Positions 15,381-24,926 of a stretch of 64,000 bases of DNA are shown here, in pieces. The translations under genes were made by a program, and so were the position numbers. Source of the DNA: Bacteroidota bacterium (GTDB lineage Bacteria > Bacteroidota > Bacteroidia > 2-12-FULL-35-15); contig JAOQAG010000012.1 in the NCBI GenBank assembly GCA_025963715.1, positions 1 through 64,000 on the forward strand, given 5' to 3'. How positions within the stretch are numbered: position 1 is the stretch's first letter; each line of letters begins with the position of its first letter. Under the pieces are notes generated by a model. That model saw only the letters and a program-made list of their open reading frames with translations, was not told where the DNA came from and did no database searches.

Positions 15381-16529
15381 TCAAACTTCCAATTTTTGTT
15401 TCTGCTTGTTCAACACACTTTCATACAACGCTTCATACATAGGCAGGATGGCGGCAATGTCGAATTTTTTCGCCTGCTCATAAGCATTTTCTTTGAACTG
15501 TTTTAAGGTTGCATCCTCTTTCAAAATATGGATCGCATTTTTTGCCATGTCTTCCACATCTCCTACATTGCTTAAATAACCGGAATACCCATGTACATTT
15601 ACTTCGGGCAAACCGCCGGAATTGGTAGAGATCACGGGAACGTGACTTGCCATTGCTTCCAGCGCCGCCAAACCGAAGCTTTCGGTTTCGGAAGTCAATA
15701 AAAACAGATCGGCAATAGCCAGCACCTGCTCGGGATTTACAATTTTACCAAGCGATTTTATATCATTACAGGTATCCAGCTCCCTGCATAATTTTTCAAT
15801 GTTTCCTTTTTCGGGCCCATCTCCTACGAGGATCAATTTTGCAGGCATTACTTTTCTTACTTTATCAAACACGCGCAACACATCTTCCACCCGTTTTACT
15901 TTCCGGAAATTGGAAACGTGGATCAGCAAACGCTCATTTAAAGGCGCGTACATTTTTTTCTGACAGCGTGAATCGTGATTCTTGTATTCTTCCAGGTTAA
16001 TAAAATTCGGGATCACGTGGATCTCTTTTTTAATGTCCGGAAAGTTGGTGTAGGTATCTTGTTTCAGGCTTTCGGAAACGGAAGTAACGGCATCGCTCTG
16101 GTTGATCGCAAAGGTGATCACAGGTTCAAAGGATGGATCTTTTCCTACAAGTGTAATATCAGTACCATGCAGCGTAGTAATAAACGGAATATTAATACCC
16201 TGCGATGCTAAAATTTGTTTTGCCATATAGGCTGCGGATGCATGCGGAATGGCATAATGCACGTGCAGCAGATCCAGCTTTTCGTATTTTACCACATCCA
16301 CCAATTTGCTTGATAACACCAATTCATACGGCTGATAATCAAACAAAGGGTAATCGGATACGGAAACTTCGTGATAAAATAAATTGCCGGAAAAAAAATC
16401 GAGGCGCACCGGCTGACTGTACGTAATAAAATGAACCTGGTGTCCTTTTTCTGCCAATGCTTTTCCTAGCTCTGTTGCCACAACTCCACTACCACCAAAT
16501 GTGGGATAACATACAATTCCGATTTTCAT
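15381..16529 (-). CDS. bshA: N-acetyl-alpha-D-glucosaminyl L-malate synthase BshA
   Basis: Retaining GT4 glycosyltransferase that joins UDP-GlcNAc and L-malate, the first step of bacillithiol synthesis. 382 residues, normal length. Typical BshA features: KIGIVCYPTFGGSGVVATEL at the start, HVHYAIPHASAAYMA, TTLHGTDITLVG, NFRKVKRVEDVLRVF, LVGDGPEK, and the donor-site motif SETESFGLAALEAMA. Neither bshB nor bshC is in the window. A -7 box (TAATTTTG on the minus strand) lies at 16553-16560. The gene is framed by inverted copies of a 40-bp repeat and, further out, of a heptamer array. Confidence 0.96.
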   Translation of the reverse strand: MKIGIVCYPTFGGSGVVATELGKALAEKGHQVHFITYSQPVRLDFFSGNLFYHEVSVSDYPLFDYQPYELVLSSKLVDVVKYEKLDLLHVHYAIPHASAAYMAKQILASQGINIPFITTLHGTDITLVGKDPSFEPVITFAINQSDAVTSVSESLKQDTYTNFPDIKKEIHVIPNFINLEEYKNHDSRCQKKMYAPLNERLLIHVSNFRKVKRVEDVLRVFDKVRKVMPAKLILVGDGPEKGNIEKLCRELDTCNDIKSLGKIVNPEQVLAIADLFLLTSETESFGLAALEAMASHVPVISTNSGGLPEVNVHGYSGYLSNVGDVEDMAKNAIHILKEDATLKQFKENAYEQAKKFDIAAILPMYEALYESVLNKQKQKLEV

Positions 16530-16552
16530 GCTGTGCGATTCTTATTTTTTTA

Positions 16553-16560
16553 CAAAATTA
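16553..16560 (-). promoter_or_regulatory. Candidate -7 element of bshA
   Basis: TAATTTTG on the minus strand, 24 bases before the ATG. No convincing -33 box; the 40-bp repeat occupies that region. Confidence 0.45.
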
Positions 16561-16572
16561 CGAATATCTTAT

Positions 16573-16612
16573 CTACTAAATACTAATAAATACCAATGTA
16601 CTAATCTGTGTG
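16573..16612. repeat. Right 40-bp inverted repeat flanking bshA
   Basis: Reads CTACTAAATACTAATAAATA followed by CCAATGTACTAATCTGTGTG. Partner of 15338-15377; a degenerate copy lies at 30102-30141. Confidence 0.9.
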
Positions 16613-16855
16613 TTTAAACCTCTCCCCTTCATCCCCTCTCCACGCGCCGACGCTGAAGCTTTAGCGCAAGAGTCAAGAGTCAAGAGAGGGGGCTAGGCCT
16701 GAACTGTGTTTGTTAAATATGCCAGTATAAATTTGTGTGAGCAAAGCCTATTAAAAACCAATTACTCTTTTTCTTCTTTGCGCCTTCGTGGTGAAAAATG
16801 CTCCGTAGGAGCCACATAGCAAACTTTAAACTTTTGAACTTTAAACTTTGAACTA
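16613..16855. repeat. Repeat block upstream of bshA: CTCTCC hairpin, phrase repeats and heptamer array
   Basis: Contains the CCCCTTCATCCCCTCTCC repeat shared with 3360-3420, here interrupted by an insertion holding three AGAGTCA heptamers (about 16668-16688), a GCGCCTTCGTGGTGAAAAAT phrase with GCTCCGTAGGAGCCAC palindrome (16780-16815), and the inverted TTYAAAG array at 16821-16855, whose last three bases are the stop codon of the GH3 gene. No gene is seen. Confidence 0.7.
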
Positions 16856-19783
16856 TTTTAAAGAATCATAAATCAACTGATGGATCTTCCCCCTGATCCC
16901 TGATTTTGCTAATTTATTATCATCGGCATCCGGGCAAACGCGGTTGGAAAGAAAAATAAATACCAGTCCGTTTACAGGATCAGCCCAGGCCATGGTGCCT
17001 GTAAAACCGGTATGGCCGTAACTTTCCGGCGTTGCGCTGTAACAAACCGGACTTTCTTTTCCCGCAGTCATTTCGGGTTTATCAAAACCAATTCCGCGGC
17101 GGTTATCAAAACAAAACTGGCATTTTGTAAATTCCTTTACCGTTACCGAATCAAGGTAACGCTTGCCACCGTAAGTTCCTTTGTTGAGGTATAATTGCAT
17201 CATTACGGCAAGGTCATTTGCATCGGAAAACAATCCGGCATGGCCGCCCACACCGCCCAGCATGGCTGCTCCCTGGTCGTGCACATCACCTAAAATTAAT
17301 TGTTTCCGGAATTTTGTATCATTTTCCGTTGGCACGATACGGTCTAAACTAAAACGCTCACGCGGCCGGTAACCCATTGTTTGCAATCCAAGCGGCGCAT
17401 AAAATGTTTTATTTACAAAATCATTTTCCGGCATCTGCTCATTTTTTTCGATGATGCGTTTCAAATAATAATATCCTAAATCGCTGTACAAATACTTGCC
17501 TGTATCCTTGATCGGCGATTCCGCAATTTGTTTGTACATAGTATCTTCATACGTTTTTGTGATGTATAAATTTTCGGCTACGCGGCGCGAATACACATCC
17601 GTTTGTGTTTTATTATAAATGCCTTCTTTGTAGCTTCCATCCTTGTTCACGGTTTTTGTCCAGAAGGGGATCCAATCCTTTAAACCTGCCTGGTGCGTCA
17701 TCATTTCGCGGATCACAATGTTTTGTTTGTTGGTTCCGGCAAGCTCCGGCAGATACGTCACAAGATGTTCATCGAGGTTTATTTTTTTCTCATCCACCAA
17801 ATGCATTACACTTGGCGTGGATGCTACAATTTTTGTAACGGAAGCCAAATCGTACAAATCATCATTCTTTACTTTTAATTTATTTTCATACGTGTGATAT
17901 CCGAATGATTTCTGGTAAATCACTTTTCCGTCTTTCGCGATCAGGATCTGGCAACCCGGATAAATTTTGTCCCGGATGCCTTTCATGGCAATGCTGTCGA
18001 TCTTATTTAACAACTGCACATTGGCGCCCACTTCCTCCGGAATGGTGTATTTAAAACGCACTACTTTTGTATCTATGCCTGTTCCGGCTTTAAAATACGC
18101 GCTGGCCGTTACCGGTAATTTTCCGGTTGCCGCAACGCCGCCAAAGATCAATTGCGCGGCATAACTCTCGCTGTAATCATTGTCTTCATAGCTCATCACC
18201 ACGGCATCTGCAAATTGCAGGCTGTCCATTTTTGCAAGGATGTAAGGATTTGCCGCCACATTCACGATCACTTTATTTTGTTTTAATACCGCTTTCAGCA
18301 TGTTCATTACCTGCGGTGTCATTCCAAAATCTTTATCGGGTTTGTTGTTGCAATTGTCGATGTGTACGATCACAAGATTGTAATTTTTCAATTGCGCCAG
18401 CGTCGAATCAAATGATGCCTGTTTTGCATCTTTATCCACACCGAAATGTGTTACATTGGCATAATTGGAAAGTGTTTGCTGAAAGATATTCAGGTCTTTG
18501 TAACCCAATGCCAATGACGCAATTTTTAATGTATCAAGGTTTTGAAGCGGGATGATATTGTTTTTATTCTGCAGCAGCGTGAGCGATGCTTCCGTTAATC
18601 TACGGTTGATCAGCTCGGCTTGTTTTGTATTGAGATCGTTGTATAAATTTTTCGTTTTTATTTTCTGATAATGATCCAGTCCGGCCCATTGTTTTACCAT
18701 TAAAATTTTCATGCAGCGCTTGTCAATTTCTTCCTGCGAAATTTCCCCACGATCGATCGCAGCGCGGATCTCTTTAATTCCGGTTGGTACATCTTCCGGA
18801 AAAAGCAATACATCGTTTCCGGCGATCAGCGCTTTTACGCTGATCTCGCCCGGTTTGTAAAATTTGCTTACGCCTTTCATGTTCAGCGCATCGGTAAAGA
18901 TCAATCCTTTAAAACCCAGCGTATCTTTCAGCAAACCCGTAACAATGCGTTTGGTAAGCGTGGAAGGCTGATTGGGCGTTGTATCCAAAGCCGGAATGCT
19001 CAAATGCGCCACCATCATACTTCCCAGCCCGTTTGCAATTAATTGTTTGAAGGGATATAATTCCAGGGTATCCAGCCGTGCGCGGGACGATTTAATGGTC
19101 GGCAGTGTTTTGTGCGAATCGCTGTCGGTATCGCCGTGCCCCGGAAAATGTTTGCCACAAGCCAGTACATGATTATCCTGCATGCCTTTCATGTACATCA
19201 GCGCTTTTGCAGTTACATTATTTTTATTCTCACCAAAGGAACGGTTACCGATCACAGGATTCAGCGGATTGTTGTTGATATCAATGTCCGGCGCAAAATT
19301 CACCTGCATACCCAAGCGCTTTGTCTGGCGCGCCACTTCCACGCCCATTTCATAAATCAAACTATCATCCTGGATCGCGCCCAGCGTCATTTGCCGCGGA
19401 AATTTGGTGGTGCTGTCCAGGCGCATTGCCAAACCCCATTCGGCATCCATGGCAATCAGCAAAGGCACTTTTGATAAACACTGGTAATTGTTGCAAAGCG
19501 CTGCCTGCCGCAAGGGCCCGCCCTGGAAAAAGATCAGTCCGCCGATCTTATTTTCACTGATCAGCGATTTTATTTCTTTCACATGCGCTTTGTCTTTGTT
19601 GGAATACGCCGCCACCATAAACAATTGCGCAATGCGTTCGTCGGGCGTTAAGGTTTTAAAAACCGAATCGGCCCAGCGGGTATTTCCTGTATAAAACGGT
19701 GGATCCTGTTTTGGATGTTCCTGGATAAAACCCATGAGAACGATGGTAACAAGGGAAAGTATAGCGAAGGTGTATTTTTTCAT
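16853..19783 (-). CDS. GH3 beta-N-acetylhexosaminidase fused to a beta-lactamase-family serine hydrolase
   Basis: About 976 residues (an ATG two codons further upstream is also possible). Residue numbers count from that upstream ATG at 19789. After a signal peptide (KKYTFAILSLVTIVLMGFI) comes a NagZ-like GH3 domain with KHFPGHGD at 213-220, acid/base H226 in SDSH, and nucleophile D300 in FTDALNMKGV. A GH3 C-terminal domain (about 400-570) follows, then a class C beta-lactamase/transpeptidase-like domain from about 590 with the serine motif SVTK at 650-653. Both active sites look intact. The fusion, known in Bacteroidota, suggests periplasmic trimming of both the glycan and the peptide of peptidoglycan fragments. 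The stop codon is TAG within a repeat. Confidence 0.93.
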   Translation of the reverse strand: MKKYTFAILSLVTIVLMGFIQEHPKQDPPFYTGNTRWADSVFKTLTPDERIAQLFMVAAYSNKDKAHVKEIKSLISENKIGGLIFFQGGPLRQAALCNNYQCLSKVPLLIAMDAEWGLAMRLDSTTKFPRQMTLGAIQDDSLIYEMGVEVARQTKRLGMQVNFAPDIDINNNPLNPVIGNRSFGENKNNVTAKALMYMKGMQDNHVLACGKHFPGHGDTDSDSHKTLPTIKSSRARLDTLELYPFKQLIANGLGSMMVAHLSIPALDTTPNQPSTLTKRIVTGLLKDTLGFKGLIFTDALNMKGVSKFYKPGEISVKALIAGNDVLLFPEDVPTGIKEIRAAIDRGEISQEEIDKRCMKILMVKQWAGLDHYQKIKTKNLYNDLNTKQAELINRRLTEASLTLLQNKNNIIPLQNLDTLKIASLALGYKDLNIFQQTLSNYANVTHFGVDKDAKQASFDSTLAQLKNYNLVIVHIDNCNNKPDKDFGMTPQVMNMLKAVLKQNKVIVNVAANPYILAKMDSLQFADAVVMSYEDNDYSESYAAQLIFGGVAATGKLPVTASAYFKAGTGIDTKVVRFKYTIPEEVGANVQLLNKIDSIAMKGIRDKIYPGCQILIAKDGKVIYQKSFGYHTYENKLKVKNDDLYDLASVTKIVASTPSVMHLVDEKKINLDEHLVTYLPELAGTNKQNIVIREMMTHQAGLKDWIPFWTKTVNKDGSYKEGIYNKTQTDVYSRRVAENLYITKTYEDTMYKQIAESPIKDTGKYLYSDLGYYYLKRIIEKNEQMPENDFVNKTFYAPLGLQTMGYRPRERFSLDRIVPTENDTKFRKQLILGDVHDQGAAMLGGVGGHAGLFSDANDLAVMMQLYLNKGTYGGKRYLDSVTVKEFTKCQFCFDNRRGIGFDKPEMTAGKESPVCYSATPESYGHTGFTGTMAWADPVNGLVFIFLSNRVCPDADDNKLAKSGIRGKIHQLIYDSLK

Positions 19784-19789
19784 TAACAA

Positions 19790-20114
19790 AATTGGGATTT
19801 AACGGACATGCAACATAAAAATTCAATGCTAAAAATACGCTGATTCAGAGGGAGGAAGCGGGCATTGAATTTTAACTTTTCAACTTTCCAATGTTAATTG
19901 AAACAAGGATGTAAGCGCTGCAAATTGCAGAGATTTGCGGAGTTTTGTAGTTATATTAACACGAATAAGTTTGCCACAGATTCAGGATTAAAAAATTAAA
20001 AAAAGAAATAACACGGATTTTTTCTAAATCGTTATACGATTAACTCATCTGTGTAAATATAATTTTCAAGTAAAAAATCTGTGAATCTGTGGCTCCAACC
20101 TTTAATTCATTTAC
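19790..20114. other. Intergenic region, repeat fragments only
   Basis: Divergent gap between the GH3 fusion and a small membrane protein. It holds degenerate relatives of the window's repeats: AACTTTTCAACTTTCC (about 19869-19885) and CACAGATTC/AATCTGTGAATCTGTGG phrases (about 19975-20095). No gene or convincing promoter was recognised. Confidence 0.5.
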
Positions 20115-20471
20115 ATGTACAGAAAATTATTCAATGTAATGGTATTGATGATCAGCGTGCTGACGGTAAATTTACTGACAGGCTTTATCACTAACCACAT
20201 TATCCATTACAACATTGCTTTAAATCCCTACAAATTTACGGGCATTGCCATGCTGGCATTGGTGTTCATCCTTGTACCCGCATATAGCTACATGAGCGCA
20301 CAGGTCGAGATCCTGATTGCGCGGGTACTGCTTTCCGGTAGTAATTCGTTCGGAAAAATAATCGGCTTATTGCTTTCGTTTGCACTGATCTTCAGCATCC
20401 TGTTTGCGATCTACCTGCACGAATGGTTCAACATTAACCTGCTGACGGTGCTGAAAAACAAATTGTTTTAA
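20115..20471 (+). CDS. Small integral membrane protein
   Basis: 118 residues with three predicted transmembrane helices (about 6-24, 42-62 and 84-104) and short loops. No motif or family recognised. The sequence is rich in Leu/Ile with few charges. It stands alone between repeat-filled gaps; its function cannot be inferred. Confidence 0.72.
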   Translation: MYRKLFNVMVLMISVLTVNLLTGFITNHIIHYNIALNPYKFTGIAMLALVFILVPAYSYMSAQVEILIARVLLSGSNSFGKIIGLLLSFALIFSILFAIYLHEWFNINLLTVLKNKLF

Positions 20472-20528
20472 TTAAGTATTTGAAACTTTGCACCAATTTA
20501 ATTCATATTAGTGTTTATTTTTTGCTTT

Positions 20529-20755
20529 AACTTTTTGAAGGCAAAATTTACAATCCGCCGCGGCGGACTGCCTGTAAGGTAATTTTTCCTTTCGCTGGCG
20601 CTACAGGAAAACCGCGGTTAATTTCGCGGATGCAATTATCGCTTCGTAGCTATAATTTTTCTGCCGCTCATTCCCACTATTACTGAACAGGCCGAAAGAG
20701 TCTGCAAAATGAGTATCCTATTATTTTAAAAATTGGCAGCAGAATGTTGCGAAAG
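20529..20755. repeat. Long repeat, about 230 bp, copy 1
   Basis: Begins with a palindrome-like CTTTTTGAAGGCAAA, then CCGCCGCGGCGG, GGTAATTTTTCCTTTCGC, TCGCTTCGTAGC and CAGGCCGAAAGAGTCTGC. The same blocks occur in the same order, inverted, at 43661-43893. It sits between convergent genes. It contains several small hairpins but no open frame. Confidence 0.85.
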
Positions 20756-20757
20756 GT

Positions 20758-20795
20758 CTACAATTTCATTTTGGTATAAACTTGCCGATTTCACC
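20758..20795. repeat. 3'-end repeat, family E
   Basis: ACAATTTCATTTTGGTATAA followed by ACTTGCCGATTTCA, similar to 145-187 and 41011-41040. It ends 6 bases from the stop of the minus-strand TPR gene. Confidence 0.6.
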
Positions 20796-20800
20796 TTATT

Positions 20801-22723
20801 TTAATTACAGCTGAAGATCCGTTTCGAAATAGCGCTGCCATCTCCCAATGCTTCTGCTCTTTTGTAAGCAATACATGCATTTGCTTTATCGCCAAGCTGG
20901 GTGTACGCATCGCCAAGCGACAAATAAGCTGTAATGTAACTGAGGTTGTAACGCACCGCTTTTTTGTAATACGCAATGGCTTCTGTGGTTTTGCCATCCT
21001 GCATTAAAATATTTCCAATATCGTTGTACGCAAGCGCATACGTAGCATCCGCCTCTAGTGCTTTTTTAAAGCTCTCCATGGCTTCTGCATTTCTTCCGAG
21101 ATATAATTGAGAAACACCGATCGCCGCCCAGGCTTCTTTCATCCCTTTATCAAGACTTACTGCTTTCTGATAATCGAGGATCGCTCCTTCATGATCTTCT
21201 TTTTTGCGTTTTACTTTTCCCCGGTTGTAATAAAATACCGCCGAATCGGGCAGAATTTTTATGGCTTCCGTATAGGATTGAATGGCGCCATCATAATCGG
21301 CTTTCTCCTGTTGTTTCAGAGCCTGGTTAAACAGCCGTTCTCCCGCTACAAGCTTTGGATCTAGCAGGTCGCTGCACTTTTCCAGCAAATAAACATGTGC
21401 AGGCCAGAAACTCATTTTTTCTGCCGCCTGCATATCCTTGCAGGCCGCTTTGCTTTCGCCGAGCGAATCTTCGGCAGTACCCAGCATATATAACGCTTGC
21501 GGGCTTGCCGGATCCAGTGTAGCCATGGTGCTAAAATCTTTTTTCGCGCCTTTATAATCGCCCGACTGCATCTTTACATTGCCACGCTGATTGAGCATTT
21601 GCAGATCTCCCGGATTAATTTCCAAATACCGGTCGAGTGTGAGAATTGCATTTTTAAAATCCCTGTGCGTGATGTACACCACGCTGAGGTTTAAATAAGC
21701 CTGGTAATTCGAAGGCTCCAGCCGGATGCTTGTATTGTAATCATTAATGGCCAGCTGTGTTTTTCCCAGCTCATCGTAGGAATTTGCCCGCATGCCGTAT
21801 GCCAGCATCAGGGTACTGTCGAGCGCAATTGCCTTATTGCAATCATCGATCACACGCTGGTTTTCATGCAGATCATACAAGGGCCTGCTGCGTGAATAAT
21901 AAAACCCGGCATTCATTGGATCGAGAGCAATAGCCGCATCGCAATCGGCTACAGCGCCAGCATCGTCATTCAATACATCGTCCTTAAAACCAGAACGCTG
22001 AATGTACATTTCCGCACTGTTTTTACTCAGCTCCAGTGCCCGGTTCAGATCATTCATAGCGGCATCCACGTCGCCTGTACTTTTATAATACTCTACGCGC
22101 TCCACGTAGGCGTCCGGCACGGTTGGAAATGCAGCAACAATACGGTTAGCGGCATTTTCCGCCTCTTTGTCATTTTTCATTAACAGGTATACCCGCATCC
22201 GGTTTGCATATGGATTTGGATATCCTTTATCCAGGGAAATGGCTTTTTCGTAATCAGCAAGCGCTGCCTCATATTTTTGCTGTGCCTGAAAAAGAAAACC
22301 GCGGTTGTTATAAGCAATGGCACTTTTAGGATCCAGGGCAACGGCTTTATTAAGATCACTGAGTGCAGCTTCATATTTTTTTTCATTTAATAAAATAATG
22401 CCCCTGTTGGTATACGCATTAAAATAATCGCTGGCAATACTGATCGCTTTCGTATAGCTTTTAACGGCTGCCGCAGTATCTCCAATATGAGAATATAAAA
22501 CAGCTAAATTGAAGCAATCTTCGGCATTACCGGAACCGGTACTGGCTTTCTGCATGTATGCTTCCACCAGGCTGTTGATTTCCTGCTTACTGACCTTTTT
22601 CCAGTTAATCGTATCTGCCGCAGTACTCAGGGATGGAAAAGCCAGCATGGTTGCGGGTACATTCTGAGCAACAGCCTGGATAGAAAATAGCAGGAGCAGC
22701 GCTAATTTTGCGATTGTCTTCAT
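20801..22723 (-). CDS. Secreted tetratricopeptide-repeat protein
   Basis: 640 residues: signal peptide (MKTIAKLALLLLFSIQAVAQ), then TPR units from about residue 60 to the end with the usual spacing of A-x-Y-N and G/Y positions (for example YNNRGFLFQAQQKYEAALAD, YYNRGKVKRKKEDHEGAILD). About fourteen units can be followed, with a short break near 440. TPR solenoids bind proteins; the partner is unknown. There is no lipobox or C-terminal anchor. TACATTTG, a -7-like box, begins only 5 bases upstream of the ATG, which would make the message nearly leaderless; this is uncertain. Confidence 0.87.
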   Translation of the reverse strand: MKTIAKLALLLLFSIQAVAQNVPATMLAFPSLSTAADTINWKKVSKQEINSLVEAYMQKASTGSGNAEDCFNLAVLYSHIGDTAAAVKSYTKAISIASDYFNAYTNRGIILLNEKKYEAALSDLNKAVALDPKSAIAYNNRGFLFQAQQKYEAALADYEKAISLDKGYPNPYANRMRVYLLMKNDKEAENAANRIVAAFPTVPDAYVERVEYYKSTGDVDAAMNDLNRALELSKNSAEMYIQRSGFKDDVLNDDAGAVADCDAAIALDPMNAGFYYSRSRPLYDLHENQRVIDDCNKAIALDSTLMLAYGMRANSYDELGKTQLAINDYNTSIRLEPSNYQAYLNLSVVYITHRDFKNAILTLDRYLEINPGDLQMLNQRGNVKMQSGDYKGAKKDFSTMATLDPASPQALYMLGTAEDSLGESKAACKDMQAAEKMSFWPAHVYLLEKCSDLLDPKLVAGERLFNQALKQQEKADYDGAIQSYTEAIKILPDSAVFYYNRGKVKRKKEDHEGAILDYQKAVSLDKGMKEAWAAIGVSQLYLGRNAEAMESFKKALEADATYALAYNDIGNILMQDGKTTEAIAYYKKAVRYNLSYITAYLSLGDAYTQLGDKANACIAYKRAEALGDGSAISKRIFSCN

Positions 22724-22813
22724 TTTTCAAATGTAATTAAAAAACGTACGGAATTACCAGCGGGAAAGCCCTAAATCAAGCTGACAATTCGTCGGCATTT
22801 CCATTAATAGTAT

Positions 22814-22821
22814 TATTTTTG
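22814..22821 (+). promoter_or_regulatory. Candidate -7 element of mutL
   Basis: TATTTTTG, 17 bases before the ATG. The -33 region offers only TTCG at 22 bases, so support is partial. Confidence 0.5.
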
Positions 22822-22838
22822 CAAAGAGAAAAAATACG

Positions 22839-24689
22839 ATGCCTGATATAATTCAACTTTTACCTGATTCGGTTGCCAACCAGATTGCTGCCGGTGAAGT
22901 GGTTCAACGACCTGCTTCTGCCGTGAAGGAATTAATGGAGAATGCACTGGATTCGGGCGCCACACATATAAAATTGATCGTTAAAGATGCCGGAAAAACA
23001 TTGATCCAGGTAATTGATAATGGTTGCGGCATGAGTGAAACCGATGCCCGGATGAGCTTTGAGCGCCACGCCACTTCCAAGATCCGGAAAGCCGACGATC
23101 TGTTTTCGATCCGCACCATGGGATTCCGCGGCGAAGCGCTGGCTTCCATTGCTGCCATTGCGCAGGTGGAAATGAGAACCCGCCGCATTGGCGATGAGAT
23201 TGGTGTAAAGATTGACATAGAAGGCAGCGAGATCAAAAACCAGGAAGCCTGCAGCACGCCGGAAGGCACCAGTATTTCGGTGAAAAACCTTTTTTACAAT
23301 GTTCCGGCACGCCGTAATTTTTTAAAAACCGATTCGGTGGAACTGCGCCACATCATTGATGAATTTCAACGCGTAGCCATTCCTAATCCCGAGATCGCTT
23401 TTACATTCCATCACAATACTACTGAAGTATTTAATTTGCCTGTAGGTAATTTAAAACAACGGTTAATGAATTTGTTCGGAACTTCCTATAACTCGCGTTT
23501 GGTACCGGTGGAAGAAGAAACGGGGATCGTAAATATCAAAGGATTTGTGACCAAACCTGAGTTTGCGAAAAAAACACGCGGTGAACAATTTTTCTTTTTA
23601 AACAAACGCTTCATCAAAAACGGATATCTGCATCACGCAGTTCAATCGGCATTCGAACAATTATTACCCGGCGATAGTTTTGCTTCCTACTTTTTAATGT
23701 TGGATGTGGATCCCAAAACAATTGATATTAACATTCATCCAACCAAAACGGAAGTAAAATTTGAGGATGAAAAAGCGGTGTATGCATTTTTACGCTCCAC
23801 GGTAAAAAAATCGCTGGGCCAGTTTAACATTGCACCCAGCCTGGATTTTGACCAGGAAGCGCATTTATATAATATGCCGCTGAAACCGATCGATGGCATT
23901 ATTAAAGCGCCGACGATCAAGGTGGATCCGAATTACAATCCGTTTAAAACGGAAACGCCTCCAACATATAGGAAAAATTATACGGACCGCGAATTATCCA
24001 ACCGTGCCAACTGGGAAAAAATGTACAGCAGGCATTCGGAAAATCAGCACGAATTGGAAATTCAGAAGGAAGATTCGCAGCAATCCATCAGCCCCGACTG
24101 GGATAATGAATTGCATGAAAGCAATAAAAAAACAACGTATCAGTTACACAGCAAATATATTTTATCGCATATCAAAACCGGTTTTATGGTGATCGATCAG
24201 CAGGGTGCGCACGAGCGCATTTTGTATGAGCGCATCATGGACAGTTTGGAAAAACATAAATCGGCTACGCAGCAGGAATTATTCCCGAAAACATTGGAAT
24301 TAAATGCTGCGGATTTTGCACTGGTACAAGAGCTGCATGCAGAGATCCAGGCGATGGGATTCGACATCAGCGAGTTTGGAAAAAATACATTTGTGATCCA
24401 CGGCGTACCTGCGGATACTGTAAATTATGATTCGGCGGCATTGTTGGAAGGATTGATCGAGAATTACAAACAAAATTTACTGGAATTAAAATCCGATAAA
24501 CGTGAAAATTTAGCGCGTTCCATGGCCTGTAACATGGCCATAAAAGCAGGCAAAACACTGGCGCAGGAAGAAATGAATAATTTAATTGACGAATTGTTCG
24601 CTTGTAAAATGCCGTACAGCACACCCGGCGGAAAACCAACGGTAACCACCTTTTCGCTGGAAGATTTAGATAAAAGATTTAAAAAATAA
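22839..24689 (+). CDS. mutL: DNA mismatch repair protein MutL
   Basis: 616 residues. GHKL ATPase of mismatch repair that links MutS recognition to strand removal. ATPase motifs are complete: ELMENALDSG at 31-40, DNGCGM at 60-65, GFRGEAL at 95-101. The C-terminal domain has DQQGAHERILYE at 453-464 where endonuclease-type MutL has DQHA-x2-E-x4-E; further on there are ACNMAIKAG and TPGGKPT where active enzymes have ACR and CPHGRP motifs. Nuclease activity is therefore doubtful. The stop codon lies directly against a family A repeat, which separates mutL from the rhomboid genes. Confidence 0.97.
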   Translation: MPDIIQLLPDSVANQIAAGEVVQRPASAVKELMENALDSGATHIKLIVKDAGKTLIQVIDNGCGMSETDARMSFERHATSKIRKADDLFSIRTMGFRGEALASIAAIAQVEMRTRRIGDEIGVKIDIEGSEIKNQEACSTPEGTSISVKNLFYNVPARRNFLKTDSVELRHIIDEFQRVAIPNPEIAFTFHHNTTEVFNLPVGNLKQRLMNLFGTSYNSRLVPVEEETGIVNIKGFVTKPEFAKKTRGEQFFFLNKRFIKNGYLHHAVQSAFEQLLPGDSFASYFLMLDVDPKTIDINIHPTKTEVKFEDEKAVYAFLRSTVKKSLGQFNIAPSLDFDQEAHLYNMPLKPIDGIIKAPTIKVDPNYNPFKTETPPTYRKNYTDRELSNRANWEKMYSRHSENQHELEIQKEDSQQSISPDWDNELHESNKKTTYQLHSKYILSHIKTGFMVIDQQGAHERILYERIMDSLEKHKSATQQELFPKTLELNAADFALVQELHAEIQAMGFDISEFGKNTFVIHGVPADTVNYDSAALLEGLIENYKQNLLELKSDKRENLARSMACNMAIKAGKTLAQEEMNNLIDELFACKMPYSTPGGKPTVTTFSLEDLDKRFKK

Positions 24690-24870
24690 GATTATGTTGT
24701 AGAATTAATATTGCTATGGAAACAGAAACACTTTATGATCTGTCATCCCGCACTGGTTGCGGGATCGGTTAATTAAATACTGCAAGCATTCACAAGATCC
24801 CGCAACCAGTGCGGGATGACAGTATTTTTTTATGAGTATCGTAAAAACAATATTTTATTACAACACAACT
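24690..24870. repeat. Family A MITE-like element between mutL and the first rhomboid gene
   Basis: 181 bases with degenerate ends GATTATGTTG and CAACACAACT. The central core pair (24740-24822) is perfectly inverted, but its palindrome is CCCGCACTGGTTGCGGG, not the CCCGGG form seen elsewhere. AAAAATAA flanks the element on both sides (24682-24689 and 24871-24878), a possible 8-bp target duplication that would include the mutL stop codon; the A-rich sequence makes chance possible. Confidence 0.8.
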
Positions 24871-24926
24871 AAAAATAATTGCATCCTGAATCACAGGATC
24901 GTCATTCGTAAAAAAGCAAAAACAAA

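Noticed and set aside
15338-16612. bshA unit as a composite transposon
   Set aside because: There is no transposase gene and no target duplication; the 40-bp repeat also occurs elsewhere without a partner, so only the inverted arrangement can be claimed.
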